DNA of 64,000 nucleotides from Pseudomonas sp. JM0905a (GCF_014700075.1 NZ_JACXBU010000003.1:434001-498000); one strand, 5' to 3'. Counted from the stretch's first letter, positions 10,958 through 22,091 are shown. A program made the numbers and translations. Notes: generated from the sequence alone by a model not told the origin.

Positions 10958-12121
10958 ATGCAGCCCTTCAGTTTCGCCACTACCGCGCAGATCCTCTGCG
11001 AATCCGGCTCGGCCGCGCGCCTGGCCGAACTCTGCCGTGAGCGCGGCGCGCACCGCGTGCTGCTGGTTACCGATCCGGGCATCACCCGGCTTGGCCTGCT
11101 GGACGACATCCTCCTCGGATTCGCCCTTGAGGGCATCAGCGTTGCGGTCTACGACCAGGTCCAGGCCGATCCGCCCGAGGCGGTGGTGCTGGAGGCCGTG
11201 GAGCTGGGGAAAGTCCTTGGCGCCGAGCTGGTGGTGGGTTTCGGCGGCGGCAGCTCGATGGACGTGGCCAAGCTGGTGGCGCTGCTGGCGCACCCGGACT
11301 GCCAGCAGGGGCTGGCGGACATCTACGGCGTGGGCAATGCACGCGGCCGCCGCCTGCCGCTGCTGCAGGTGCCGACCACCGCCGGCACCGGTTCCGAGGT
11401 GACGCCCATCGCCATCGTCACCACCGGCGAGACCACCAAGATGGGTGTGGTTTCGCCGCTGCTGCTGCCGGACCTGGCGCTGCTCGACGCTGACCTGACG
11501 CTCGGCTTGCCAGCGGCGGTCACTGCGGCCACCGGGATCGACGCGATGGTCCATGCCATCGAGTCCTACACCAGCAAACTGAAGAAGAATCCGTTGTCCG
11601 ATCTGTTGGCCCGCGAGGCCCTGCGCCTGCTGGCTGGCAATCTCGACGCGGTGGTTCAGGACGGTCGCAACCGCGAAGCGCGCCAGGCCATGTTGCTGGG
11701 CGCATGCCTGGCCGGCCAGGCGTTCGCCAATGCCCCGGTGGCGGCCGTGCATGCACTGGCCTATCCGCTGGGTGGGCACTTCCACATTCCCCATGGCCTG
11801 TCCAACGCTCTGGTGCTGCCCCACGTGCTCCGCTTCAACGCCGAAGTGGCTGCACCGCTTTACGCGGAGCTGGCGCCGCTGGTGCTCGGTAGCAAACTCC
11901 AGCCGGGCAGCGAGGCGGAGCTCACCGACCAGTTGATCCTCGAACTCGCCGCCTTCAGTGAACGCAGTGGATTGCCCGCTCGATTGCGCGACGCCGGGGT
12001 GCCCGAGGCCATGCTGCCGCGACTGGCCAGCGATGCCATGTTGCAGCAGCGCCTGCTGGTGAATAATCCACGCGAGGTCAGCGAAGAGCAGGCCCTGGCG
12101 ATCTACCAGGCGGCCTTCTGA
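10958..12121 (+). CDS. Iron-containing (group III) alcohol dehydrogenase
   Basis: The 387-residue protein has the NAD-binding GFGGGSSMDVAKLVA and TTAGTGSEVTPIAIV motifs. Metal ligands are in the expected places: TGIDAMVHAIES, VHALAYPLGGHFHIPHG and a final H-containing segment. It interconverts an alcohol and an aldehyde with NAD(P). The start at 10958 is fixed by GGAGGA 7 bases upstream; an earlier in-frame ATG at 10919 lacks one. In the operon it could process an alcohol-derived precursor of the acyl-CoA substrate; that role is inferred only from position. Confidence 0.9.
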   Translation: MQPFSFATTAQILCESGSAARLAELCRERGAHRVLLVTDPGITRLGLLDDILLGFALEGISVAVYDQVQADPPEAVVLEAVELGKVLGAELVVGFGGGSSMDVAKLVALLAHPDCQQGLADIYGVGNARGRRLPLLQVPTTAGTGSEVTPIAIVTTGETTKMGVVSPLLLPDLALLDADLTLGLPAAVTAATGIDAMVHAIESYTSKLKKNPLSDLLAREALRLLAGNLDAVVQDGRNREARQAMLLGACLAGQAFANAPVAAVHALAYPLGGHFHIPHGLSNALVLPHVLRFNAEVAAPLYAELAPLVLGSKLQPGSEAELTDQLILELAAFSERSGLPARLRDAGVPEAMLPRLASDAMLQQRLLVNNPREVSEEQALAIYQAAF

Positions 12122-12155
12122 CCCTTCGACCGCCCGAATCAATCCAAGGACTCCC

Positions 12156-12593
12156 ATGAGCCAACCCCAGCACCTGCGCGGTGACTACCGCCACTTCCAG
12201 CCCATCACCACGCGCTGGCACGACAACGATATCTACGGCCATGTGAACAACGTGGTCTATTACGGCTACTTCGACAGTGCGGTGAACACCTACCTGATCG
12301 AACAGGGTGGGCTGGATATCCACGAAGGCGGCGTGGTCGGCTTCGTGGTCAGTTCGTCCTGCGACTACTTCGCCTCCATCGCCTTCCCCGACCGCATCGA
12401 GGTCGGCCTGCGGGTCGGCAAGCTGGGCAACAGCTCGGTGCAGTACGAACTGGCGATCTTCAAGCAGGGCGAGGATGAAGCCTGCGCCGCCGGACGCTTC
12501 GTGCACGTCTTCGTTGACCGCGAGAGCAACCGGCCAGTGCCGATTCCCGAGACGCTGCGTTTGGCGTTGGCGGAGTTGGTGATCGCAACCTGA
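12156..12593 (+). CDS. Hotdog-fold acyl-CoA thioesterase (4-hydroxybenzoyl-CoA thioesterase/YbgC type)
   Basis: The 145-residue protein has TRWHDNDIYGHVNNVVYYGY, the hotdog motif whose aspartate acts in YbgC-like thioesterases, and VVSSSCDYFASIAFPD. It should hydrolyse an acyl-CoA to free acid and CoA. It is the last gene of the operon with the acyl-CoA dehydrogenase and alcohol dehydrogenase and could act as a release valve for a dead-end acyl-CoA. AAGGA precedes the ATG. The specific acyl group is unknown. Confidence 0.85.
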   Translation: MSQPQHLRGDYRHFQPITTRWHDNDIYGHVNNVVYYGYFDSAVNTYLIEQGGLDIHEGGVVGFVVSSSCDYFASIAFPDRIEVGLRVGKLGNSSVQYELAIFKQGEDEACAAGRFVHVFVDRESNRPVPIPETLRLALAELVIAT

Positions 12594-12608
12594 CCGACTG
12601 CTTTTCAT

Positions 12609-12704
12609 GTAGGGGCGGATTCATTCGCCGAGGACTGCGGAGCTGTCCCCTGGAGAGTCTCGGGGCAGACCTGCGGTCTGCATGGCGAATGAATTCACCC
12701 CTAC
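12609..12704. repeat. Dispersed palindromic repeat, copy 2
   Basis: GTAGGGGCGGATTCATTCGCC at the left and GGCGAATGAATTCACCCCTAC at the right, with internal CGGGGCAGACCTGCGG. It lies directly after the thioesterase stop. The arms differ by one or two bases from copy 1. Confidence 0.85.
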
Positions 12705-12969
12705 AGACAACTTTCAGCCATTCGACCTGAAATGGCCGAAATCGCGACATACAGCGCCCCGACCGTCTGTCCGCTCTACCCATCGTTTGTGCGAATCCGC
12801 ACAATGCGCGCCAAACCCGAAACGTCCCAACCGGCTGTGAGGTGAACACCACGCGGCAGGGTTCTTTCTTTTTGCTTGATCTGCAGCATGGAGGACGGGG
12901 CGTCATCGGAGTCCAATTGCCATTCCCGGGCCGGCTCCTCGTGCGGCCCGACGTTCAGCGGTACCTGCC
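12705..12969. other. Intergenic leader of sstT with a short palindrome
   Basis: No ORF is supported. An inverted repeat TTGTGCG (12787-12793) / CGCACAA (12798-12804) looks like a possible operator. A T-rich TTCTTTCTTTTTG run follows near 12865. The sstT start lacks a strong ribosome site (AGCGG). A long untranslated leader is possible but not shown. Confidence 0.4.
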
Positions 12970-14214
12970 ATGACCCATGCAAACGGCTCCATCCTGCAAC
13001 GCTTGAAAGGCACCAGCCTGGTGACCCGAATCATCATCGGCCTGATCACCGGCATCGCCCTTGCCCTGATCGCCCCTTCGTCCGCCAGTGCCGTCGGCCT
13101 GCTCGGCAAGCTCTTCGTCATGGCCCTGAAGGCCGTGGCGCCGGTACTGGTGTTCGTCCTGGTGATCGCCGCCATCGCCAATCACACGCCGGGCGAGCGT
13201 ACGCATATCCGCCCGATCCTCGTGCTCTATCTGATCGGCACTTTCTCCGCCGCCGTGGTGGCGGTGCTCGCTTCCAGTCTCTTCCCCTCCACCATCACGC
13301 TGACCACCGGTGCCGCTGACCTGGCACCGCCCGGCAACATCTCCGAGGTATTGCTGAGCCTGCTGGGCAGCGCCGTGGCCAACCCGGTGACCGCGCTGAT
13401 GGAAGCCAACTTCATCGGCATCCTGGTCTGGGCCGTGGGTCTGGGCATTGCCATCCGCCAGGGCAGCGAAACCACCCGCAACGTGTTCAGCGACCTGTCC
13501 CATGGCGTATCGCTGATTGTTCGTGTGGTGATCAGTTTCGCCCCGCTGGGCATCTTCGGCCTGGTGGCCTCGACCCTCGCGGAAAGCGGCATCGGCGTGC
13601 TCGCCGACTACGCCCACCTGCTGGCGGTGCTGCTGGGCTGCATGCTCTTCGTGGCCTTCGTGGTGAACCCGCTGATCGTGTTCTGGAAGATTCGCCGCAA
13701 TCCCTATCCGCTGGTGCTGACCTGCCTGCGCGAAAGCGGTATCACCGCCTTCTTCACCCGCAGCTCGGCCGCCAACATCCCGGTGAATCTGCAGCTGTCG
13801 GAAAAGCTTGGCCTGCACGAGGACACCTACTCGGTATCCATTCCCCTGGGCGCCACCATCAACATGGCTGGCGCGGCCATCACCATTACCGTGCTGACCC
13901 TGGCAGCGGTGAAGACCCTGGGCATCGCGGTGGACATTCCCACCGCCATCCTGCTCAGCGTGGTGGCGTCCATCTGTGCCTGTGGCGCTTCCGGTGTAGC
14001 CGGGGGGTCCCTGCTGCTCATCCCGCTGGCCTGCAGCCTGTTCGGCATCCCCAGCGAAGTGGCGATGCAGGTAGTCGCCGTCGGTTTCATCATCGGTATC
14101 CTTCAGGACGCTGCCGAAACCGCGCTCAACTCGTCCACCGACGTTCTCTTCACCGCTGCCGCCTGCATGGCCAGCGGCGACGTGGATGAGGCGCGCGCCG
14201 AACAGATCGGCTGA
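12970..14214 (+). CDS. sstT: Sodium-coupled serine/threonine transporter
   Basis: The 414-residue inner-membrane protein of the dicarboxylate/amino acid:cation symporter family has about eight membrane segments plus re-entrant loops. It has the SstT-like N-terminus [39 protein letters not shown] (helical hairpin with the serine-rich loop), and [20 protein letters not shown]. SstT imports serine and threonine with sodium. The gene is alone on its strand and ends at a bidirectional terminator shared with the convergent glycine-zipper gene. Confidence 0.92.
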   Translation: MTHANGSILQRLKGTSLVTRIIIGLITGIALALIAPSSASAVGLLGKLFVMALKAVAPVLVFVLVIAAIANHTPGERTHIRPILVLYLIGTFSAAVVAVLASSLFPSTITLTTGAADLAPPGNISEVLLSLLGSAVANPVTALMEANFIGILVWAVGLGIAIRQGSETTRNVFSDLSHGVSLIVRVVISFAPLGIFGLVASTLAESGIGVLADYAHLLAVLLGCMLFVAFVVNPLIVFWKIRRNPYPLVLTCLRESGITAFFTRSSAANIPVNLQLSEKLGLHEDTYSVSIPLGATINMAGAAITITVLTLAAVKTLGIAVDIPTAILLSVVASICACGASGVAGGSLLLIPLACSLFGIPSEVAMQVVAVGFIIGILQDAAETALNSSTDVLFTAAACMASGDVDEARAEQIG

Positions 14215-14225
14215 ATCCCGCCCGC

Positions 14226-14256
14226 AAAAAAAAGCCCGGCAAATGCCGGGCTTTTT
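14226..14256. terminator. Bidirectional terminator between sstT and a glycine-zipper gene
   Basis: AAAAGCCCGGC / GCCGGGCTTTTT with an AAAT loop. A-run and T-run flank both sides, so it can stop sstT and the reverse-strand gene at 14271. Confidence 0.9.
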
Positions 14257-14270
14257 CATGGGTGCAGCGA

Positions 14271-14672
14271 TCAGTGGCGATGCTTGCGGTGCTTGTGGTG
14301 GTGACCGTCGTGATCGTCCTTAGTCAGCTCGGTGGCGATGGCACCACCCGCTGCACCACCCAGGCCAGCGCCAATGGCGGAGCCAGTGGAGCCGCCCAGT
14401 GCGCGACCGGCTACCGAGCCACCCGCTGCGCCCAGACCGCCGCCGATGGCGGCTTCGGTCTTGCGGCCGCTCTTGGCGGTCATGGCGCCACCCGCTGCGC
14501 CACCCAGGCCGGCGCCAATGGCCGCGCCAGTGCTGCCGCCAACAGCGTTGCCAACAACGTTGCCAAGGACGCCGCCGAGACCGCCACCGATGGCATTGTT
14601 GGTGGTTTCGCCAGCCACTACGGCCTGAGTGGCCAGAAGGCTGAGGGCGAGGGCGGTTACTGCTTTACGCAT
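14271..14672 (-). CDS. Small secreted glycine-zipper protein (paralogue 1)
   Basis: The 133-residue protein has a signal peptide (MRKAVTALALSLLATQAVVA). Three glycine-zipper blocks such as GGGLGGVLGNVVGNAVGG and GAAIGAGLGGAAGGA follow, then a His/Lys/Asp-rich tail ending DGHHHKHRKHRH. Glycine zippers pack helices in membranes; similar small Pseudomonas proteins are uncharacterised envelope proteins. The tail could bind metal, by composition only. The ATG at 14672 has GGAGA upstream. It shares its architecture with the gene at 14843, suggesting a tandem duplication. Confidence 0.8.
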   Translation of the reverse strand: MRKAVTALALSLLATQAVVAGETTNNAIGGGLGGVLGNVVGNAVGGSTGAAIGAGLGGAAGGAMTAKSGRKTEAAIGGGLGAAGGSVAGRALGGSTGSAIGAGLGGAAGGAIATELTKDDHDGHHHKHRKHRH

Positions 14673-14800
14673 CGTGCTTTGTCTCCATTGCAAAGGGGGG
14701 AGTCCATGGTCCCTCGGCTTGTCCAAGATGGCCCATGACGCAGGTCAGATTATGGGGGCGGGAAGGGGCCGGCTGTCGTTCGACCAGGCCTCATGTCTGG

Positions 14801-14829
14801 AAAAAGCCCGCTTGGAGCGGGCTTTTTCG
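14801..14829 (-). terminator. Terminator after glycine-zipper paralogue 2
   Basis: AAAAAGCCCGC / GCGGGCTTTTT with a TTGGA loop, just beyond the stop of the gene at 14843, separating the two paralogues. Confidence 0.88.
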
Positions 14830-14842
14830 CAGGGTGCGTTGA

Positions 14843-15325
14843 TCAATCGTCCCAGTGGCGGTGCTTGTGCTTGCGGTGGCCCCAGGCATGACCACGACCG
14901 GGGTGATCGCGGTAGGCACGACGATAGTGGCGATGGTCGTCATCGTAGTCGTCATCGTCGTAGCGGTTACGGTCACCGAACTCGTTGCCGAGGGCACCGC
15001 CGGCGCCGCCACCAAGGGCTGCACCGATCAGGCCGCCAGTGGTGCCGCCCATTTGCCGGCCGACAACTTGACCACCAGCCGCGCCCAGGCCACCGCCGAT
15101 GGCGGCTTCGGTACGGTTACGTTTCGGGGCCGCTACTGCGCCGCCTGCTGCACCACCCACGCCGGCGCCAATAGCTGCACCGGTGCTGCCGCCGACTGCG
15201 TTGCCGACAACGGACCCCACAACCCCGCCCAGCGCGCCGCCAATACCGGCATCGGTATTGCCGCCTGCAAAGGCGCTGCCGCTGGCCAGGCCAAGGGACA
15301 GAAGAAGGATCGAGGTGTACTTCAT
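14843..15325 (-). CDS. Small secreted glycine-zipper protein (paralogue 2)
   Basis: The 160-residue protein has a signal peptide (MKYTSILLLSLGLASGSAFA) and repeated glycine-zipper blocks (GGALGGVVGSVVGNAVGG, GGTTGGLIGAALGGGAGG). The tail is rich in Asp/Tyr then His/Arg/Lys (RYDDDDYDDDHRHYRRAYRD, ending KHKHRHWDD). It resembles the gene at 14271 over most of its length and was probably duplicated with it. A likely promoter and a hairpin covering the ribosome site lie just upstream. Function unknown; an outer-envelope or stress role is only a guess. Confidence 0.8.
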   Translation of the reverse strand: MKYTSILLLSLGLASGSAFAGGNTDAGIGGALGGVVGSVVGNAVGGSTGAAIGAGVGGAAGGAVAAPKRNRTEAAIGGGLGAAGGQVVGRQMGGTTGGLIGAALGGGAGGALGNEFGDRNRYDDDDYDDDHRHYRRAYRDHPGRGHAWGHRKHKHRHWDD

Positions 15326-15332
15326 GGTGAGG

Positions 15333-15387
15333 ATCGCCTCAGTGGTTTTGGTGAGGCGATATTTACTGTAGGAATTTTCTTAAGCAA
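15333..15387 (-). promoter_or_regulatory. Promoter and 5' UTR hairpin of glycine-zipper paralogue 2
   Basis: On the reverse strand TTGCTT (15382-15387), a 16-base spacer and TAAATA (15360-15365) form a fair sigma-70 promoter. Near the putative -10, ATCGCCTCA and TGAGGCGAT (15352-15360 and 15333-15341) are perfect 9-bp inverted arms with a 10-base loop. The 3' arm carries the only GAGG-like ribosome site, so the hairpin could mask it. If transcription starts normally the first arm may be at or just after the start site. Confidence 0.45.
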
Positions 15388-15721
15388 GTATCTGGCGACG
15401 AAAAGCAGCAACTTTTCTTATTTTTTTAATTGTCTGATTTTTCGGCAGAACTTTTTCAGGATCGGGCTGTCAGAGACCTGTTCCCTCCTGCTTTTTCCCT
15501 GGCTTTCAGCCTCTTTTGATGCTGGCAAAGTGCCAAAAAACCATAAAGTTCCGTCGTGACTTTATATAGGCATCGAATCCGTATTTCAAATTGTTTCTGG
15601 CGAATAGAAGTTCGCGGAACAAACTTCTCGTAGTTCAATTAAAGAATGATTTCAGACGCAGCATTGTGTGCTTGCGTTGTCGCGCCCCGGGCTGGTCAGC
15701 GCCAGCCCAGGGGTGGCCACT
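15388..15721. other. AT-rich intergenic stretch without a gene
   Basis: This stretch is much richer in A and T than its surroundings (for example TTTCTTATTTTTTTAATTG). It contains a small hairpin AGAAGTT / AACTTCT near 15607-15629 and no supported ORF. It separates the 3' end of the oxidoreductase gene from the glycine-zipper promoter. It may be a nucleoid-protein binding site or a scar of transferred DNA; neither is shown. Confidence 0.5.
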
Positions 15722-18039
<2,318 letters not shown>

Positions 18040-18043
<4 letters not shown>

Positions 18044-18885
18044 TCGATGTCGGCTTTCGCTTGCGGCGCCGGGCTGTAGACCCGGGGGGCGCTGTGATGG
18101 GGCAAATGGATGAGGTTGAGGTGGTGCCGGCGTGCCCATTCCACGGTCAGGGTGGTAGGCGCGGACAGGCTGACCAAGGTGGACAGGCCCGCGCGTACCG
18201 CCTTGTGGATGAGTTCCAGGCTGCAGCGGCTGGTGACCACGGCGAAACCGGCACGTGGGTCCAGACCTTGTCGCAGCAGGGCGCCGATCAGTTTGTCCAG
18301 GGCGTTATGACGGCCGATGTCTTCGCGGCACAGGCGCAGTGCGCCGTCGGCATCGACGAACAGCGCGGCGTGCAGGGCGCCGCTGCGCCGGGCCAGTTCC
18401 TGGGCCTCGTTGATGCGCTGGCGCAGGTCCACGAAGTGCTCGGCCGGCGGCAGGGGCGCAGGGTCCAGGGAACGCAGTTCGGGTAGCGCCTGTTCCAGTG
18501 CTTCCACGCCGCAGAGGCCGCAGCCGGTGGTGCCGGCCAGGTTGCGGCGCTGTTCCTTGAGCGACCAGAAGGCGCGATTGCCGATATCCACTTCGGCGTG
18601 CAGGGCGATGCCTTCACCTTCGATCTGGATGTCATAGATGTCGTCGATGGATTGCACCACGGCGCTGCTCAGGCTGAAGCCGGCGACGAAGTCTTCCAGG
18701 GCGCTGGGGGAAACCATCATGACGGCATAGCTGATGCCGTTGTAGGAAATCGCTAGGGCGCACTCTTCAGCCAGGGCGGCATCTTCCACGCGCGCCTCGC
18801 CGTCCAGCTCGGCGTACTGATAGCCGGTCGGTTCGGTCGGGTTATCTACAGCAGTGAGATGGCGCTTGGCGTCTGGGCTCGGCAT
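18040..18885 (-). CDS. fdhD: Formate dehydrogenase accessory sulfurtransferase
   Basis: The 281-residue protein has TTGCGLCGVEAL with Cys122-x2-Cys125, the motif of FdhD that carries sulfur from IscS to the molybdenum cofactor of formate dehydrogenases, and EDIGRHNALDKLIG. The start at 18885 was chosen because AGGGGC lies 6-8 bases upstream; the frame extends to 18936. It overlaps the YdeP-family oxidoreductase, so that enzyme is its likely client. Confidence 0.92.
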
Positions 18886-18980
18886 GGTTCTGCCCCTGCG
18901 ACGGTTTGACTCAGCCATCCTAGGCCCGTCTGGCACGGGCGTCTAATCGCTATTCCCGATTCCTTGATCGAGCGCGCTTA

Positions 18981-19877
18981 TCAAGAGCTGCGGCCGGGCT
19001 CCAGCAAGGCGCGGGCTTCGGAGAAGCAGGCATCGGCGAGCGCCGAGCGGGGAGCGCCACGGCGCAGAATCAGGCCCAGCGGCGCCAGGGTACGGGCGTC
19101 CTCTATGGGCGTCAGAGCCAGGTGCTCGGTGAAGTCGTCGAGGCCGCTGTCCAGCGGCATGATGGCGCAGCACAGGCCGGCACTGACGGCCTGCAGCAAC
19201 TGGTGCACGGCATCGGTTTCCAGACGGGGCTGGGGCGACAGGCCGCGGCTGCGGAAGCCGTGGTCGATGGATTGGCGGAAGTGCATGCCGCCGGAGAGCA
19301 GCCCGAGGGGCAGGTCTATCAGGCTTTCCCAGGGCAGAGCCGGCACATCGAAGCTGAAGTGGCGGCGGTCGTGCAGCAGGCCCATCCGCGTCTGCGCCAG
19401 CTCCAGGCTTTCGAAATGCTCGCGATCCAGGCGGTCGAGGTAGGACAGGCCCAGGTCCAGCTGGTTGCGCGCCAGGCCTTCGAGGATTTGTTCGGAACTC
19501 ATCGAGAACAACTGGAAGCGCAGGCTCGGGTGCGGGCCGGAAAAGGCCTCCACCAGGCGCATGGGGTCGAAGCCAGCGAGCGGCACCACACCCAGGCGCA
19601 GAGTGCCGACCAGTTGACCGCGACAGGCCGCCGCCTCAGCGTAGAGCCCGTCGTGGGCCGCCAGGAGGCTGCGCGCCCATGCCAGCACGCGCTGGCCAGC
19701 GTCGGTGAACCCCTCGAAGCGCTGGCCGCGGACCACCAGTTCCAGGCCCAGCTCTTCTTCCAGGCTGCGCAGGCGCATGGAAAGTGTCGGCTGGGTGACA
19801 TGGCAGCGCGCGGCGGCCTGCCCGAAGTGGCGGGTTTCCTCCAGTGCGATGAGGAACTTGAGTTGCTTGATGTCCAT
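18981..19877 (-). CDS. LysR-family transcriptional regulator (HTH near OxyR/CynR type)
   Basis: The 298-residue protein begins MDIKQLKFLIALEETRHFGQ; the HTH is AAARCHVTQPTLSMRLRSLE, followed by an effector domain. GAGGAACC is a good ribosome site for the ATG at 19877. It starts 22 bases after the yrfG stop and ends 95 bases before fdhD on the same strand, so it may be cotranscribed with yrfG and may regulate the fdhD-oxidoreductase pair. No cysteine pair diagnostic of OxyR is seen. Confidence 0.85.
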   Translation of the reverse strand: MDIKQLKFLIALEETRHFGQAAARCHVTQPTLSMRLRSLEEELGLELVVRGQRFEGFTDAGQRVLAWARSLLAAHDGLYAEAAACRGQLVGTLRLGVVPLAGFDPMRLVEAFSGPHPSLRFQLFSMSSEQILEGLARNQLDLGLSYLDRLDREHFESLELAQTRMGLLHDRRHFSFDVPALPWESLIDLPLGLLSGGMHFRQSIDHGFRSRGLSPQPRLETDAVHQLLQAVSAGLCCAIMPLDSGLDDFTEHLALTPIEDARTLAPLGLILRRGAPRSALADACFSEARALLEPGRSS

Positions 19878-19899
19878 GCCGGTTCCTCTGCGGGAAAGG

Positions 19900-20571
19900 T
19901 CAGAGCCCCTGGATCAGGGTGCGATAGCTCTCCACCGCGGCGAATTCCTCGGTGTCTTTCGGGCCCTTGCGGCTATCCGGCTCGCGCACGGCCAGTAGCT
20001 GCGCAATGCCATAGCGCCGTGCGCTGCGCAGGATCGGCAGGCTGTCATCGATGAACAGGCTGCGCGCGGCGTCGAAGCCGAAGTCCTGCTGCAGGGCGTG
20101 CCAGAACTGCTGGTCTTCCTTGGGATAGCCGAAATCGTGGGAGCTGATCAGGCGGTCGAACCAGGGCGCCAGGTGCACTCGTTCCATCTTCAGTGACAGC
20201 GAGTCGCGGTGGGCGTTGGTGATCAGCGCCACGCGCTTGCCCGAGCGGCGCAGGGCGGCGAGGAACAGGTCGGCATCCGGGCGCAGGGCGATCAGGTGCG
20301 CGACTTCGCGTTTGAGGTCGCGGATCGACAGGCGCAGTTCGCGGCTCCAGAAGTCCGTGCAGTACCAGTTCAACTGGCCGGCGTTGTCGCGGAACAGCGG
20401 CAGCAGTTCAGCCTCGGCCAGTTCGCGGCTGATACCGTGGTGCTCGGCATAGCGCTGCGGCAGGTACTCCAGCCAGAAGTGATTGTCGAAGTGAAGGTCG
20501 AGCAGGGTGCCATCCATGTCGAGCAGGACGGTGTCGATCTCGTTCCAGGGCAATTGCTGCATGGTCGGCAT
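19900..20571 (-). CDS. yrfG: HAD-family GMP/IMP nucleotidase
   Basis: The 223-residue HAD hydrolase has motif I VLLDMDGTLLDLHFDNHFW, motif II ALITNAHRDS, and motifs III/IV YPKEDQQFW and FIDDSLPIL. The E. coli orthologue dephosphorylates purine nucleotides. Two starts are possible: ATG at 20571 or nine bases later at 20562. It is divergent from nudE-cysQ, a conserved Pseudomonas arrangement, and the shared gap probably holds both promoters. Confidence 0.88.
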   Translation of the reverse strand: MPTMQQLPWNEIDTVLLDMDGTLLDLHFDNHFWLEYLPQRYAEHHGISRELAEAELLPLFRDNAGQLNWYCTDFWSRELRLSIRDLKREVAHLIALRPDADLFLAALRRSGKRVALITNAHRDSLSLKMERVHLAPWFDRLISSHDFGYPKEDQQFWHALQQDFGFDAARSLFIDDSLPILRSARRYGIAQLLAVREPDSRKGPKDTEEFAAVESYRTLIQGL

Positions 20572-20691
20572 CGGTGGTTGCGGTGGGCTGTCGTCATTGC
20601 GTTGCTGGCCGTCGCTGGCGTGCAATCTCCAGCACGGACAAAGCGTAAAGGCGGGGTATGATAACCCGCCGGTCATGCCAAGGAGTCCGTT

Positions 20692-21258
20692 ATGCGTCAG
20701 AAGCCCACGGTGCTCGCTCGCGAAATCGTCGCCAGCAGCCGTCTGTTCCGTGTCGAAGAGCTGCAGTTGCGCTTCGCCAATGGCGTCGAGCGTACATACG
20801 AACGCCTGGTGGGCAAGGGCTCCGGCTACGGTGCCGTGATGGTGGTGGCCATGGCCGACACCGAGCACGTGCTGCTGGTGGAGGAGTACTGCGCCGGTAC
20901 CGACGACTACCAGCTGTCCCTGCCCAAGGGACTGATCGAACCGGGCGAAGACGTGCTCGCCGCCGCCAACCGCGAGCTCAAGGAAGAGGCCGGGTTCGGT
21001 GCGCGCCAGCTGGAACACCTCACCGAGCTGTCCCTGTCGCCGGGGTACATGAGCCAGAAGATCCAGGTGGTCCTGGCCCGCGACCTCTATGAAGAAAGCC
21101 TTCCCGGCGATGAACCGGAGCCGCTGCGGGTCGACCGCATCAGCCTGCGCGAGCTGTCCAGCCTCGCCCAGCACCAGCAATTCAGCGAAGGGCGCGCCCT
21201 GGCCGCGCTCTACCTGACCCGGGACCTACTGACCCAGCGTGGGGAGTACCAATCGTGA
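20692..21258 (+). CDS. nudE: ADP compounds hydrolase NudE
   Basis: The 188-residue Nudix hydrolase has the Nudix box G-x5-E-x7-REL-x-EE-x-GF visible as GLIEPGEDVLAAANRELKEE followed by AGF. NudE cleaves ADP-ribose, NADH and Ap3A-type compounds. AAGGAG precedes the ATG by 7 bases, and a TATGAT near 20657 could be the -10. Its TGA overlaps the GTG start of cysQ (GTGA), so the two are coupled. Confidence 0.92.
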   Translation: MRQKPTVLAREIVASSRLFRVEELQLRFANGVERTYERLVGKGSGYGAVMVVAMADTEHVLLVEEYCAGTDDYQLSLPKGLIEPGEDVLAAANRELKEEAGFGARQLEHLTELSLSPGYMSQKIQVVLARDLYEESLPGDEPEPLRVDRISLRELSSLAQHQQFSEGRALAALYLTRDLLTQRGEYQS

Positions 21259-22076
21259 GCCATCCTCTGCTTCCCGCCGTTATTGAGCTGGTACGCCAGG
21301 CCGGTGAGGCCATCCTGCCGTTCTGGCGCGGCGACCTGGACGTGACCGAAAAGGACGACGCTTCTCCTGTCACCGCCGCTGACCTGGCCGCCCACAAGGT
21401 GCTGGACGCTGGCCTGGCCGCGCTGGACGGTGGCATTCCGGTCCTGTCCGAAGAGGCGGCGAACATTCCCCTGGCCGAACGCGCCGCCTGGCAGCGCTGG
21501 TGGCTGGTGGACCCGCTGGATGGCACCAAGGAATTCATCTCCGGCAGCGACGAGTTCACCGTCAACGTGGCGCTGGTGGAGCGCGGCCGCGTGGTGTTCG
21601 GCGTGGTCGGCATGCCGGTGACCGGGCGTTGCTACTACGGTGGTGCCGGTATCGGTGCCTGGTGCCAGGATGACGATGAGGAACCCTTTGAAGTCAGCGT
21701 GCGTGTCGCGCCGGACGAGGCGTTCACCGTGGTTGCCAGCAAGCGCCATTCGAGCCCGGCCCAGGAGCGTTTGCTGGCCTGGCTGTGTGAACGCTTCGGG
21801 GATCTGCAACTGGCCAGTATCGGCAGCTCGCTGAAGTTCTGCCTGCTGGCCGAAGGGTCTGCGGATTGCTATCCACGTCTCGCGCCCACTTCCCAATGGG
21901 ACACTGCCGCCGCCCAGGGCGTGCTCGAAGGGGCGGGTGGCGAGGTGCTGAATCTCGCCGGCGAAGCCCTGACCTACGAGGCTCGTGAGAATTTCCTCAA
22001 TCCTTCCTTCCTGGCGCTGCCGGTGGCCGCCGAATGGCGCGCGGAGCTGATCCAGCTGGCGCGCGCGCTGGACTGA
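21255..22076 (+). CDS. cysQ: 3'(2'),5'-bisphosphate nucleotidase
   Basis: The 273-residue inositol-monophosphatase-fold enzyme has VDPLDGTKEFISG (metal-binding motif 1) and WDTAAAQGVLEGAGG (motif 2), and SEEAANIPLAER upstream. It removes the 3' phosphate from PAP formed in sulfate assimilation. The start is GTG at 21255, overlapping the nudE stop. A strong terminator follows. Confidence 0.94.
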   Translation: MSHPLLPAVIELVRQAGEAILPFWRGDLDVTEKDDASPVTAADLAAHKVLDAGLAALDGGIPVLSEEAANIPLAERAAWQRWWLVDPLDGTKEFISGSDEFTVNVALVERGRVVFGVVGMPVTGRCYYGGAGIGAWCQDDDEEPFEVSVRVAPDEAFTVVASKRHSSPAQERLLAWLCERFGDLQLASIGSSLKFCLLAEGSADCYPRLAPTSQWDTAAAQGVLEGAGGEVLNLAGEALTYEARENFLNPSFLALPVAAEWRAELIQLARALD

Positions 22077-22091
22077 GAACGCCGGAAACGA

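Noticed and set aside
10365..11402. 345-codon forward frame bridging the acyl-CoA and alcohol dehydrogenase genes
   Set aside because: Out of frame with two strong genes and low-complexity arginine/glycine-rich; runs through the intercistronic hairpin.
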